64,000 nucleotides of DNA from Crossaster papposus (lineage: Eukaryota; Echinodermata; Asteroidea; Velatida; Solasteridae): the NCBI GenBank assembly GCA_037893245.1, contig JBAIAA010000414.1, positions 558,001 to 622,000 of the forward strand, in the 5' to 3' direction. A program made the position numbers and the translations under genes. Below, one piece after another: positions 1 to 10,827 of the stretch; positions within the stretch are counted from its first letter, which is position 1, and each line of letters starts with the position of its first letter. The notes under the pieces were generated by a model, which saw only the letters and a list, made by a program, of their open reading frames with translations, had not been told where the DNA came from and did not search any database.

Positions 1-879
1 ACTAATTTGCGTATAACCGTAAGATTTTGGCTTATAAAGACAACATATAAGCCTGCTCTTATTCCTTCATGAAATAATCAAAATCAACTTGTAGTTAGTT
101 TTGTACCATGGGCTTCGAGCAGAGAAGACAACATCAACTTGTCTCTGAAATTCTCTTGATTTTCTAGAGAGCATGCATGGCTCTGACCATGCTCCTAATG
201 TAAACCATGTGGGAGGGTAACCATCATGGAAACTCCCAATGAGTAATGTTGCAATTTGTGTGATATTTTTGTGAGAGAATTGTGTCATTTTCGTTCTGGT
301 ATTTCATTATTGTATTGTCAGATTGTAGCATGTATACATGTACAAGTAAAGTGCAGCTCACCACTTGTTGACATTTGACCTTCATGTTCTATTGCTGTGC
401 CATTTTATTGTACTACAGGCTTAAATAATACTGTGCATTCAGTGTAATAAGTGTTGTCTTGTAAAATTGTTCCGAAATACGGTACCCTCTGGAGACATGA
501 ACACAATGTGTACAATGGAGACAAAACGTCTCCGGAGGGTAAATTTCTATAGATGAATAGGTCTCCATTGGGAATTTCACGAATTAGATTTTTGGATTTT
601 ACTTAAATTACTCAAAAACTAGGATTAGGATGTGGGTTAGGGTTAGTGTTTGGGTTAGGGTATAATATAGGGTTTATTGGGTCGAAATTTCAACCCAGGA
701 AAAAAATTATGGTTAAAATGGGAGCATTTTGAAAAACGTGCTCGACTTTCTAACCATTTTGTACACGAGAACAAAGCCATGTCTCCACAGTGATACAAAA
801 ATGCGAATGTGTTTATTCAGGAGATACATGTAGTCGTCATTATACATAGCCATTAGTCTCTGTTTAATTTACGTGTGTA
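1..879. other. Non-coding, nothing recognised
   Basis: AT-rich, with GTCTCC/GGAGAC inverted motifs at 487-540 and 780 and a short GGTTAGGGTTAGTGTTTGGG stretch near 630-660 that recurs at 9120 and 28750 as part of small dispersed repeats. No coding signal. Confidence 0.5.
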
Positions 880-1349
880 AGCCTGCAACGGTTACATGGT
901 TAACCGACCGTTCAAACGGTTACAACCATTCAAACGGTTACACGGTTACATTTTTTATGTTCGGTTAAGTTTTTTGGTTTTTTTTGTTGTTTTTTTTTGT
1001 TTTTTTTAATATTTTTTTTTTATAACCCCACCAATTGTCAACTTATTGTTTACTTTGCGTGGGTTTCGTTGGAGCAGGTCACAGTACAATTGAATAAATT
1101 TTGTATGGACATTGATAGCTTATCTAACATATAGCCAGTCGGCCTATAAAATTTGATGCAGACAATTAGCAATCGCAGAACTGCGATTATCAACACGTAC
1201 TACGCGCACACACTAAATTTTTTAATGAAGCAGCGCTAATTACATGTAGATATACAATGCAGGCCCATGCATTTTTAAAAATTTTTTTTACCGTAAACGC
1301 AAAACAAAGGTTACACAGTTAATTTAATAACCGGAAACTGGCAGCCTTA
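880..1349. mobile_element. hAT-like element, CGGTTACACGGTTAACC family (copy 1)
   Basis: Starts AGCCTGCAACGGTTACATGG and ends CTGGCAGCCTTA. It includes CCGACCGTTCAAACGGTTAC and a TTCGTTGGAGCAGGTCACA block shared with the other two copies. The CAGGGCTGCAA-type end suggests hAT. Confidence 0.65.
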
Positions 1350-1800
1350 GTTTAATTGCATATTTTGTTAAATGCTCGTCCACTTTAATAAGAGGACCAA
1401 TCCTCCTTCCTTCCCCTCAATTGACGTGGGTGTGGTCCGCTACATTGACACTGCACATTATTCTGTGTAATTAAAGTATTTAATTATGTACATGTAATTT
1501 ACTTGTTCATATTCTGTCTGGTTCTGCGGAAGTGAAATCAAAATTGAAAAGAACTGATATAATTGCTGACATCTTAAGCAGTCCGACTGTGAATAAATAT
1601 ATACAGTGCCAGGCTTAAGTATACAATTAGAAAATGTCAATCAGAAATCAGAGTGTAAATAAATATACACAGTGCAAGGCTTGGATATGAAATTAGAAAA
1701 TGCCAATCAAACACGAAGTCAAATTAGGGTTTTGCGAGTATCAGAAAAGAGGATAAAATTCTTCTTTCAATACTGTTTGTTGCACTTCAATTACACAAGT

Positions 1801-4800
1801 TAAAGGTAGGATACACCATTGGTAATTGCTTGAATTATAATGAATGGGTGGACTTTGGGGTTTGTACATGTATTTTATAGTAAATATCGTTCAACTTACC
1901 TATTAGACCACAGGGCATGGCCGATTATCTTGCACTTTCTTGACGCATATCGTGAATCTATATAAATCTTACTTTAAACTACTTAGCAAGTTGTTGGGAA
2001 ACTCACAAATAAAATCCCCAGACGATCTGCGAACCAGTACTCGATAAAATCTTCATTTAAAATTCATGTTTTTCCCGTTTCGATGCACAAAACTGCCCAG
2101 TAAACAATTACGTCATTATTTTTCAACGACCAATCAACGAGGCCCTTTTGTCGTGGTGCGGTACGTTTGTGCGAATAGTGGGCAAATGGACCAATAGCGG
2201 GCGCTGTAAAATAGAGCGAGCGTAGGCGCTGTTTACAGCAAGATGGCCGACGACACGAGCTGCTCAGATGACAGCGATTCGAACACGAAAAAGTGTATTA
2301 TGCACGTTTCAGATGCAGATTCCAGGGTTTTGTCGTTCACTGAAAAAGGTTGGAACAAATTCCACGCTTGTGCCGATAGGTGGAAGAATGTTTCTACTTC
2401 TACCAAAGCAGAAATCGCCGAAAAAAGCAGAGTCAGAGATGATCCTCGGCATTCCAATCGTACACGCACTGGTTGATGTACGGCCGGAATCAGTGTCAAA
2501 GGTATGTGATGATGTAGTTGAGTAGATTCCGTTAAAAAAAAGGAATAGGGCTTTTTCAGCATTAATTTGTCTTAATCCAAGAACCACCTATTCCTTCTAT
2601 GTCCCCATAGATTGTGTAATTTGCACTAAACATGTTTTAAATGGAGATTAAAAAGAGTTATGACCATTGTTGACAATTTCTGTCGGGTCATAATTCGGAA
2701 CCCATAATTCTTAGAGAGTTTTTATACCTCAAGCGATCTTCTTCAATTCCACAAGGGCAAAATAAAATAGTTCTGCTTCCAGCTCTAAATAGGCATGCAA
2801 CTTGGTCACATGGAAATTGAAACTAGGGTAGGAACATATACATGTAACTTGTCACTAGTACTGAAAGCAGTTATTACTTTATATTAGGGGGACAACAATT
2901 TAGGGGGGGGGGGGGGAGAGGGACATTTATATAGTACATTTTCCAGTACATTTTTCTATTCTTAACCTGGAAGCTCATAATAACGTCCTTATTTGTCAGT
3001 ATTTTTTATTTCCTTGCCTTTTTTTTTCCTGGAAATAAAACAACAAAAAACCTGCCTGCTTGTCTAATTGTATTCCTTTACCCCCTCACTGTCAATATTT
3101 ATGTTTTGTTTAAATTTCGTTTTTTCCCTCCAATTGTATTTATTTACTTTCCTGTGATTACACAATGTCCAGAATAGTATAATAGTACGAGTTGAAAGAG
3201 GAAATGTTACATTCTACGAGGCGAAGCAAGAATGCAACATTTATGAAGGATATTTTGCATGACGGAGCAAGAAAAATATAATAAAAATACCTAGAGCAGG
3301 GGTCGGCTGGAGATACAATGTAGTCTTCATGTACACATTTAAGGTTTTAGTCAGGGTTCCATAGTTTTAAAGTTAAATCAATGTGAAAAATACGGCATTC
3401 CTGGAACCTGTACTTTGAAAAGAATGTTTTTCTCATAAACAAAATGCATTCCATGTTTGTGTTTATACCTGTGTCTTTAATAAATTGTGGACAGATATGC
3501 TCTACTTTATAGAGTGGAGTGAAGCATATCTGTCCAACATTTTTAGATGTTGTTGTATGTATAATTTTACCCATTATTAATTTATCTCCAGATTTCAATT
3601 CATCGGGCACTCTATTTATAAATATTCCCATTTCCCTCCCCCCCCCCCCCCCCCCCTCCAAATATTCTCAGATGCAGATACTACGGGGAAAGACACATGC
3701 GAATGCAGCACTGAGCCCCCAAGGAGAAAACTGCGTTCAACCTCTGGCTTCTTTCCAAGAAACCAACCAAAACTTCACAATACTGCCACGTATATGCATC
3801 ATCTGCAAAAAGACAGAGGTGGAGGTTTGGACAAGAAGACCCGAACAACTGTCCTTGACAAACTTTCACAATGCCAGACGCTAACTGCAGGAAAGCTTCT
3901 GGAAGCAGCGAGGAAAAAAGATCAGTGGGTGCTCTCACAGATCGAGGGAAAGGATCTTGTCACCACAGAAACATTGTATCACACAGTCTGCTTTCCATCC
4001 GACTCTCCTTAATAAAAACTCAGCTGGAAATGGGCAAAATGTTTGTTATAACAGAATTGTGTATGTAAATCAGTACGAGTTGTTGTTCACCCACTCAAAT
4101 GTACATTGTTAAAGACATGGACAAATTTAAGTTTTACCGTTAAGAATAAACATGTATCAAAGGCTAAAGCTGGAAAACCCTCTGGTCGTGTATATATTTT
4201 TTTCATACAATTTAGATTTTGATTTTTACCACCCCCCAAAAAAACCAAAAAAACAACAAATACTTAACACAAATTAAATTATAATAAAAAACCAGAAAAA
4301 GAAAAAAGAAAATGACACTTTATCCAAAAGTTAAAAATATGGCAATAACAAAATGAAAATTTGTATTGGGACATCAAACCACACCCTAATTCCTCCTAAT
4401 CGAATTCTGTCTCTGTATAGTCCCTTTTTAGCAAGCAACAGCAATGAGCAATCAATTCCCATTGAAAATGTACACAGATTTCCAATCCTGGTCAATAGAG
4501 GGCGCCCTCTATATACAGGTCATTAAAAATGCAAATATTTAATTAACTGGTGAACTTGCGATTGGGGATTTTGGTTTTTCGTGATCCACATGATCCCAGC
4601 TAACAGACTGCAGTGATTCCACTTAGATTCAAGAGGTGCGCCAAGGAAATCAATTTCTGAGCACATTTTGCAGCCATGCCCTGTGGTCTATATTTGCAGT
4701 TTTACAATGATGAATGCCAAGAAAAGCAAAAACTACAGCATTCGTGGTCCTCTTATGTTGTCCTTATTTTTTGCAATCGCCGGACTTATACAATTCAATT

Positions 4801-5412
4801 TTTCGTAACAATTTCAGAATATCTAGTGCAAAAATTTTGCTGGATGCCTAGGATCATAACAGTGCGAGGACCCGGTTATTACTGCGTGATAATGACCGGG
4901 TTGGGGGATGACCGCTGGTAATGAATCGAGCCGATGCATGGTACCCTGTCTCGTCAATATGTGTTGTTATTATTATCCATACTTTGAGACCAGACTACAT
5001 GTAGCTGACCACTGATGCCCACCGTGCACAGCAACGCGCTAGCGTTAACGGACAAAACGCGCATTTAAAAAAAAATGCCGAACGTATAGATACAACCGTT
5101 TTATGAGTACATTTATAGCATGCCGTATCAAGATTTGACGAGTCCTTGTTACAAGTTACGGTAGAACTGTTGCATTCGGCCAATCATTGAGTTACATGAT
5201 GCTTGATTAATGCTGGTTCAGGGGACATTTATTCGCTTTTTCTTGAAAGCCGGGTTATTACTACATAATAATCCCCTCCACGTGATTGAGTCTCGACCAA
5301 TCAAAAGCCATCAACTCTCTTAGGTATTTATTAATTTCAAATAAGCAAGATATTTCTTAATAATTCGGTAGTAAACATTGTTTATATAGTGCAAATAGTG
5401 TATCCTACCTTT
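1801..5412. mobile_element. TTAA-type MITE (AGGTAGGATACACC family), broken by two insertions
   Basis: The left end AAGGTAGGATACACCATTGG (1804) and ~100 bp are intact to about 1906, the middle resumes near 4695-4862, and the right end runs from ~5320 to GTATCCTACCTTTAA. Insertions occupy ~1907-4694 (with the degenerate Cys/His gene) and ~4863-5320. The MITE itself is inserted in a duplicated segment (1640-1803 plus 5412-5990). Confidence 0.65.
2243..4012 (+). pseudogene. Degenerate two-exon Cys/His-domain gene of uncharacterised invertebrate family
   Basis: Exon 1 starts MADDTSCSDDSDSN and contains LSFTEKGWNKFHACADRW. The frame shifts at an A-run near 2420, after which another frame runs to an AAG|GTATGT donor (~2503). 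Exon 2, after a TTCTCAG acceptor at ~3671, reads PPRRKLRSTSGFF, then needs the frame carrying RICIICKK (CxxC) for a short stretch, and then returns to LSQCQTLTAGKLLEAARKK and LVTTETLYHTVC (HxxxC) with a stop at ~4010. This arrangement recalls a Cys/His module at the N terminus of many uncharacterised invertebrate proteins, some tied to mobile elements. At least three frame breaks make it a probable pseudogene. It sits in DNA that interrupts a MITE (1801-5412). Confidence 0.5.
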
Positions 5413-6358
5413 AACACAAGTTAAAAAGATATTAAAGAGGGCATAGACTTAGACCGTTACAATAGCTTAATATTTTATATTTTTAAAGGTGTAATAGAAT
5501 TTTAATTTGAAAAATATCCAAGATATAAATATCATTAATGTAGGGACACAGCCATTGCTATAGTTTCTAGCACACCAAATGCCGATTGTTAAATTTAGGG
5601 GTTCGTATTTACTTATAACAATCATGTGGATGCGCGGCGATGTTTACTCTGCTGTAATACAAAATACAGGTCAACTTTGTCAATTGCAAAACATAATTAA
5701 ATATTAGACCGTCTACAAATTATTTGTAATTTGTAAGATATTTGTTACTTTGTGTGGTGTATCGTGTGCAGCCACCGCGCTGTGTGTTGTGTAGCGCTGT
5801 GTATAGCGCTGTGCTTAATAGCACGGTGTGTACCGCTGCACTGATTTATATGTAAGCGTTGTATCGCTGGCGGGCTGCACTCAACTCTGACATGATTGAG
5901 GCCCGTTTTACGAATATAAATATGCACAACGCTACATTTCTTTAATAAATAAACTTTACTGTATACATTTACATGTACATTTCAGTGGCCAGAAAAACAG
6001 CTTGGTTCATCAGTATCTGGTATTCTCATTGTGATGTACGGTCCTGTTTTCGTCTTGATCAGATGAAATTAGAGCCGTCTGTACGAAGAACTTAGTAACT
6101 GGATTTCAGAAACAATCAGGTTCAGATGGTACATGTATGTTAGCAACTGGTAGGAGGATCACCCTGGTTTCATCTTAGACTGGTTAAGTCTCCTGGCAAA
6201 AGACTCAGACTGTCGGCAACACAAACTAAAAAGAATCCAAGATTTGGGTGACAGAAATGATCAACTGATTGTATGCAAGTGGCTGGTGGCAATATTCTTT
6301 GGAATTGAGTATTTCCAAATCAATTTCTTGATCAGAACACCAACAACATTTTTTAACC

Positions 6359-7296
6359 ATGAATGTGACAGGAATGAACAACACGCTAGACGTAGTTACC
6401 ACGGAAGCTTCGATGTCTCAAACAAAGCCCCTCGTCATTTTTGCTAACGTCGCCATGGCTCTGAACATCTTCCTGAATGTCGTGCTGAATCCATTATGCC
6501 TTGTTGCTCTACGCCGGGCCAACAACATCCAAGACACAACCAAGATTTTCACGGCTTCTCTCACAGTATCCGATCTCTGCATTGGCATTTTCTGCGGCAT
6601 CCCACTCTTGACCATAAACCTGACAGGCAAATTTGTCTTTGGCGGTCTCCTGTGCACTCTCAGCGGAATTCTGTATCCAATATTAAACACCCTGAACACA
6701 CTCTCTCTTCTTCTCCTAACAATCGACCGTTTCGTTGCAATCGTCCACTCCCTGCACTACCCGACATTGGTAACGTTGCACAGAGCTAAAATCATTATTG
6801 CATTTCTGTGGATTTCCACATTCCTAACATACACCATTTTACTTGGCATTTTCAAACAAAGCCGTCTCATTGGTGCGTGCCCACTTGCGAGTTCTGTCAC
6901 TACATTTATATCGGCTTGCTGGTAATTCCGCTAGGAATCATCCTGATAATGTACATCTGGATTCTGAAAGTCGCCCGCCGTCATGCTCGACAAATCGCAG
7001 CTCAAAATAACATCGGTGACCCACAAGTACGGCCCAACGCTGAGCCGAGAATCTGTACAAAGTCAGCGACTACCATATTCATCATCGCTAGTGTGCTTTG
7101 GCTCTGCTGGACTCCAAACATGGTCTTGTTGGTGCTTCTCTCACAGGGTATCACTACACCTAACAGTAGTCTGTTTATTATCACACAAAGTCTCGTCTAC
7201 ACTAACTACTGGCTGAACGTAGTCATTTATTACTGGAGAAACAGAGAGCTTCGAGGGGCACTGCACACTTTCATCTTCACAAAATGTTGTTGTTGA
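6359..7296 (+). pseudogene. Class A (rhodopsin-type) GPCR, single exon, split by one frameshift
   Basis: Seven-helix receptor in two overlapping frames: 6359-6925 (TM1-4) and a second frame used from about 6890 to 7296 (TM5-7). First part: NxT glycosylation sites at N2, N7 and N87, TM2 with SDLCIG, TM3 Cys99, DRF (residues 123-125) in place of DRY, and an extracellular Cys174. Second part: TM5 GLLVIPLGIILIMYIW, ICL3 KVARRHARQIAAQ, TM6 LWLCWTP, TM7 NYWLNVVIYY (degenerate NPxxY), then a CCC tail that could be palmitoylated. Helix order and spacing are intact except for a one-base loss (or two-base gain) near 6880-6900 in extracellular loop 2. It is either a fresh pseudogene or an assembly error in an intact receptor. 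The ligand cannot be inferred. It resembles the lineage-expanded orphan receptors of echinoderms. Confidence 0.82.
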
Positions 7297-7497
7297 GAGT
7301 GATGTAACTTTTGCTAAAGAAATAGCTCCTCAAGTACAAAGGTTGTATTTTCATCTTCTCATAACTGCTGTTGTAGCCAAATCTAGCAAATCTTTTAAGA
7401 ACATTGTTCATAGTGTTTTCCTTAATAAGCCACCTGCTCACAATTTGTGAACTTTGGTGGTGGTTTGTTTAATACCGGTAGTTTCTTGTTCGCTTGT

Positions 7498-7785
7498 AAA
7501 GTCTGTCCCGAGCCAATATGGCTCATCAGGCCGGTGTTTAACTCCGGTTTCTGTAGCATGAAACGACTGAGAATATTTCTATTCCCCCCTGGATGGGATG
7601 CTGGTCCATCGCAGGTTACTCCCCAGCTAATGCCAGTACCCATTTATACTTCTGGGTTGGGAAAAGGGATTGAGGGTTAAGTATAATGTAGCTTGCCCAA
7701 GGACACAACATATGGCCAGCAGCTGGATTCAAACCCCTGAACCTCTGATCATGAGTCACGAACTCTAACCGCTAGGCCACACTCG
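7498..7785 (-). mobile_element. tRNA-derived SINE
   Basis: Minus strand: the tRNA-like head GTGTGGCCTAGCGGTTAGAG has an A-box, and GGGGTTTGAATCC (7725-7737) is a B-box. GTGTCCTTGGGCAAG follows, then a long body with GCGATGGACCAGCATCCCAT and GGCCTGATGAGCCATATTGG, a layout common in deuterostome SINEs. Confidence 0.75.
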
Positions 7786-8199
7786 ACAATTCTTCTTACA
7801 ATACTGTCTGTTGCACTTCGATTACACGTTAAAAAGATATCAGAAGAGCATAGACTTGCACCGTTACAATAGCCTAAAATAGCTTTAAATGTCTAAAAGG
7901 TATAATAGATGTTTAGTTTTAAAAATATCCAAGATATAAAGATCTTTAATGTAGGGACCTGGGGCCTTGCAATAGTTTCTAGCACACCACATGCCGATTG
8001 TTAAATTTAGGGGTTTGTATTTACTTGTACATGCAACAACCATGTGGATGTGCGGCAATGTTCGCTCTGCTGTATATAAAATACAGGTCAACTTTGTCAA
8101 TTGCAAAACATTATTTAAATATTCTTTCCTTTTACAAATTGTTTGTAATTTGTAAGATTGTCTATACTTCATATTTATTTGTTTATGCAGAAGTGTAAA

Positions 8200-10324
8200 C
8201 ATGTAATTGCTTTGTAATACAAATTTTATTAATGGCGGAGTAATTACAAATTATTTCTTTTTTTGCCCACGCATAACTCTTCGGCCCTTTTGCCATTTGC
8301 GTGCTCGATGTAAATCAAGGTGAAACTTTGCTCCCTAAATGTCTTACTTTTGTTGCCATTTGTAAACATTAATTCACTTATTCATAGTCATCAACACTAA
8401 TACAGAAATATACATAGACAGTTTTCATGGAAAAAAAATATGTGTGCTTTAGATAAATGTGATTTTAAAGAGGTTTTGTTTGCACAATAGTTTTCAACTG
8501 TTTGGTAGCGTCACTTGATAAGACTGCGCGTATGCTGTAATGTGTTGTTGCACAATGACAGCCAAACTTTATATGCTGTGTATTGTGTGCAGCGACCTCA
8601 ATGTGTGTTGTATAGCGCTGTTAGCGTTGTGTTTAATATCGCTGTGTGTAGTGCTGTATTTGCTTTGTAGTGCTGAGCTAAGTTAGTCTTGCATATGCAC
8701 TGTGGACATCCGAACAATATAGGTCCACACGATGCGGGAAGAGGTTACGGTTTGTGGACTTGTCCAGGTCCACAATCTGTTTTTCAGTCTCTGAAAAAGA
8801 GCGCTAGAAAAAAAAACGGGTTAGGGTTATATATAGAAAAAATAGAAGGAACAGCTGAGAGGCCCAGAATCAAAATTTGAGGTTAAATTTGTCTTGGGGA
8901 AGCGAAAAAAATTAGTATTTATTCATCGATTTTAAACTACACGAAGACAAAGGATTATCCACAGTCCGTATGTGAGGTACATGTAAACCTAATTGCGATG
9001 TTTTGTGTATTGCGCTGTTTTGTGTTTAGTCCTGTTCTGTTTGGAAAAAACAGACCGAGTAGTGGGGACATTTTCGTGTCCCCATAGTGTGTTGGGTCTC
9101 CAGTAAAGGAGTTTAAGGGTAGAATTGGGTTAGGGTATAATAAAAGAAAATGTATAAGAAGACAAATTAGGATGATTGAAAATTTTGAGTTTAGAGAGAT
9201 TTCCCTTAGCACACAAACTCTATGAATTGTCCCCATAACGTAATGTACGAACAGAATGTGTAGCGCTGTGCTGCATGTAAACGTTGTATCGCTGGCGGAC
9301 CACACTCAACTCTGACATGATTGAGGCCTGTTTTACAAATATGAACATGCACAATGCTGTTGCTTTAATTAATTGACTTTACTGAATACATTTACATTTA
9401 TTTGATTGTGTAGATCATTATGCCTAAGCTGCTGATTAAGCATTGTATTTATAGATCCATCCAGTTACTGGCTTGAGCACAAGCACAAAGCCATTTTATA
9501 TCAGGTTAAGAACCATGTAGTAATTCTCACATTCAAAGGTAGGATACACCATTTACAGATATCAAAACTATTTACTACCAAATTATTAAGAAGAATCTTA
9601 CTTATTTAAAAGTAAATAATGATTGTAGACATCCAGCAAAATGCTTGCGCTAGACATCCTGTAATTATTCTTAAAACAAAATTGTATACAAAAAATATTT
9701 GCGATCGCCAGATGGTGATCGCGAAAAAAACAAAAAATAACATAAGAATAACTGCCCAACGCCGGTTGAAAACAAACGCTGTTTTTCGTGCTTTTCTCGG
9801 CATCCACGATTGCAAAACTTTAGACAGGTCAGTTAAACGATAGTACTATAAAATACAACCCCCCCCCCCCCCCCCCCCCCCCCCCAATCCATCAATTAAT
9901 GATAATTCAAGCAATTACCCATGGTGTATGAAAATTGTAATAAAACCTTTCTGGGGGTGCTCTCAATATTATTATTGCTACAATGTAATCAGTCCATCAA
10001 TTACTAGGCCTAAAAATAAATTCTTGGATTTATCAGTTCATCAATTACTTAAAATCAATTCTTGTATTTACATAAGTGAAACTGTCTGTCTTTTGTTGAC
10101 AGGCTTTTTCTTTTAATTCTCCCTTTGTGCGTGAATCATCAAATAAATATGTTGGATTGTACAAGTGCTCTCCAAACGTCTTCGTCATTTACCCTATATA
10201 TTCATTTATTCGTGGATGAACCATTAGCCCTAGTTCACTTCGGGGTTCGGCCGTGCCGTTAACAGCAGCATCCAAGCGGTTATTTCGTTGACAGGTAGCA
10301 CCACTACATTATTTAATAGTCACA
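8200..10324. other. Repeat-only stretch before the last visible dynein exon
   Basis: Copy B of the flanking duplication, small TIR-like insertions, a TTAA MITE and then ~400 bp (9930-10324) with no feature. No dynein exon was found. Confidence 0.5.
9535..9928. mobile_element. TTAA-type MITE copy with C-tract expansion
   Basis: AAAGGTAGGATACACCATTT at the left, GGTGTAT at the right. The short C-run of the family consensus (ATACAACCCCC) is expanded here to ~27 C at 9859-9885. Confidence 0.8.
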
Positions 10325-10561
10325 TTAACCAGTTCGCGCCGGAGGACGCATATACATGCAAAGTTTTCCCCAGATTCAAAACGGATGGCGCATAAACACG
10401 TCACGAGCAATGCCGGAAATGTCTGTCAGCAGCGAGCAAGGCCGGAAATGCGTGGGTTTGCTTCCCGGTACCATCGGCTTGAACCCGCCTCGGATCGAGT
10501 TTTGTGAAAAATAATCCCGCGTCTCGGCGATGTGAAAATATTCCCGGCGCGAACTTGGTAA
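10325..10561. mobile_element. MITE with TTAACCAGTTCGCGCCGG ends (copy 1)
   Basis: The left end is TTAACCAGTTCGCGCCGGAG and the right end GGCGCGAACTTGGTAA. The interior has the family blocks GAGCAAGGCCGGAAATG and CCTCGGATCGAG. It lies 145 bp beyond the last visible dynein exon. Confidence 0.85.
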
Positions 10562-10705
10562 TATGGCAAACGAGTTCAAGTAGCATGATTCCAATGTCGG
10601 GGCATACAAATTTAATTCCCTAAAAAACAAAAACACCACCAACAACTTATGACAGAAGCATGTGTTGAAAGGTGAAATAGATCTTAAAGATAGAAAGGGA
10701 CTAAC

Positions 10706-10827
10706 CTTGGGAAGAATAGTCTCTTCTTCTCCAGATAGGCATTCAGACCCTTCAGGATGTCGTCTAGATACTTGTTGCTGTTAATGAGCTTGTCTAAAAT
10801 GCCAGTCAATGAGGTTGCTACCAGGAC
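10706..10827 (-). CDS. DNAH12: DNAH12-like exon 17 (last visible exon)
   Basis: Residues 1000-1040: [15 protein letters not shown] and [14 protein letters not shown]. The GTTAGT donor leaves phase 2, so the transcript must continue. The expected next block (FFFLSNDE type) was not found on the minus strand between 1 and 10700. Confidence 0.9.

Larger units (their letters stand above)
1640..9420. repeat. Dispersed duplication flanking the GPCR (copies ~1640-5990 and ~7790-9420)
   Basis: Shared in the same order: TACTGTTTGTTGCACTTCAA, AAAAGATAT..AGAGCATAGACTT, GTAGGGAC..GTTTCTAGCACACC, CATGTGGATG..GGC..ATGTT, GTAGCGCTGTG motifs, and GCTGGCGG..CTCAACTCTGACATGATTGA. Copy A is split by the MITE complex. 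Copy B is split at ~8690-8985 and ~9040-9240 by small TIR-like sequences. Confidence 0.7.

Noticed and set aside
600-665. TTAGGG-like stretch suggesting telomeric repeat
   Set aside because: Only a few imperfect units; the same GTTAGGGTATAA text recurs at ~9130 and ~28750 inside small dispersed repeats.
3347-3661. 104-codon minus-strand ORF
   Set aside because: Starts in the poly-G complement of a C-tract and shows no family resemblance.
5745-5927. His-rich short ORF
   Set aside because: Arises from GTGTAGCGCTGTG microrepeats in the duplicated segment.
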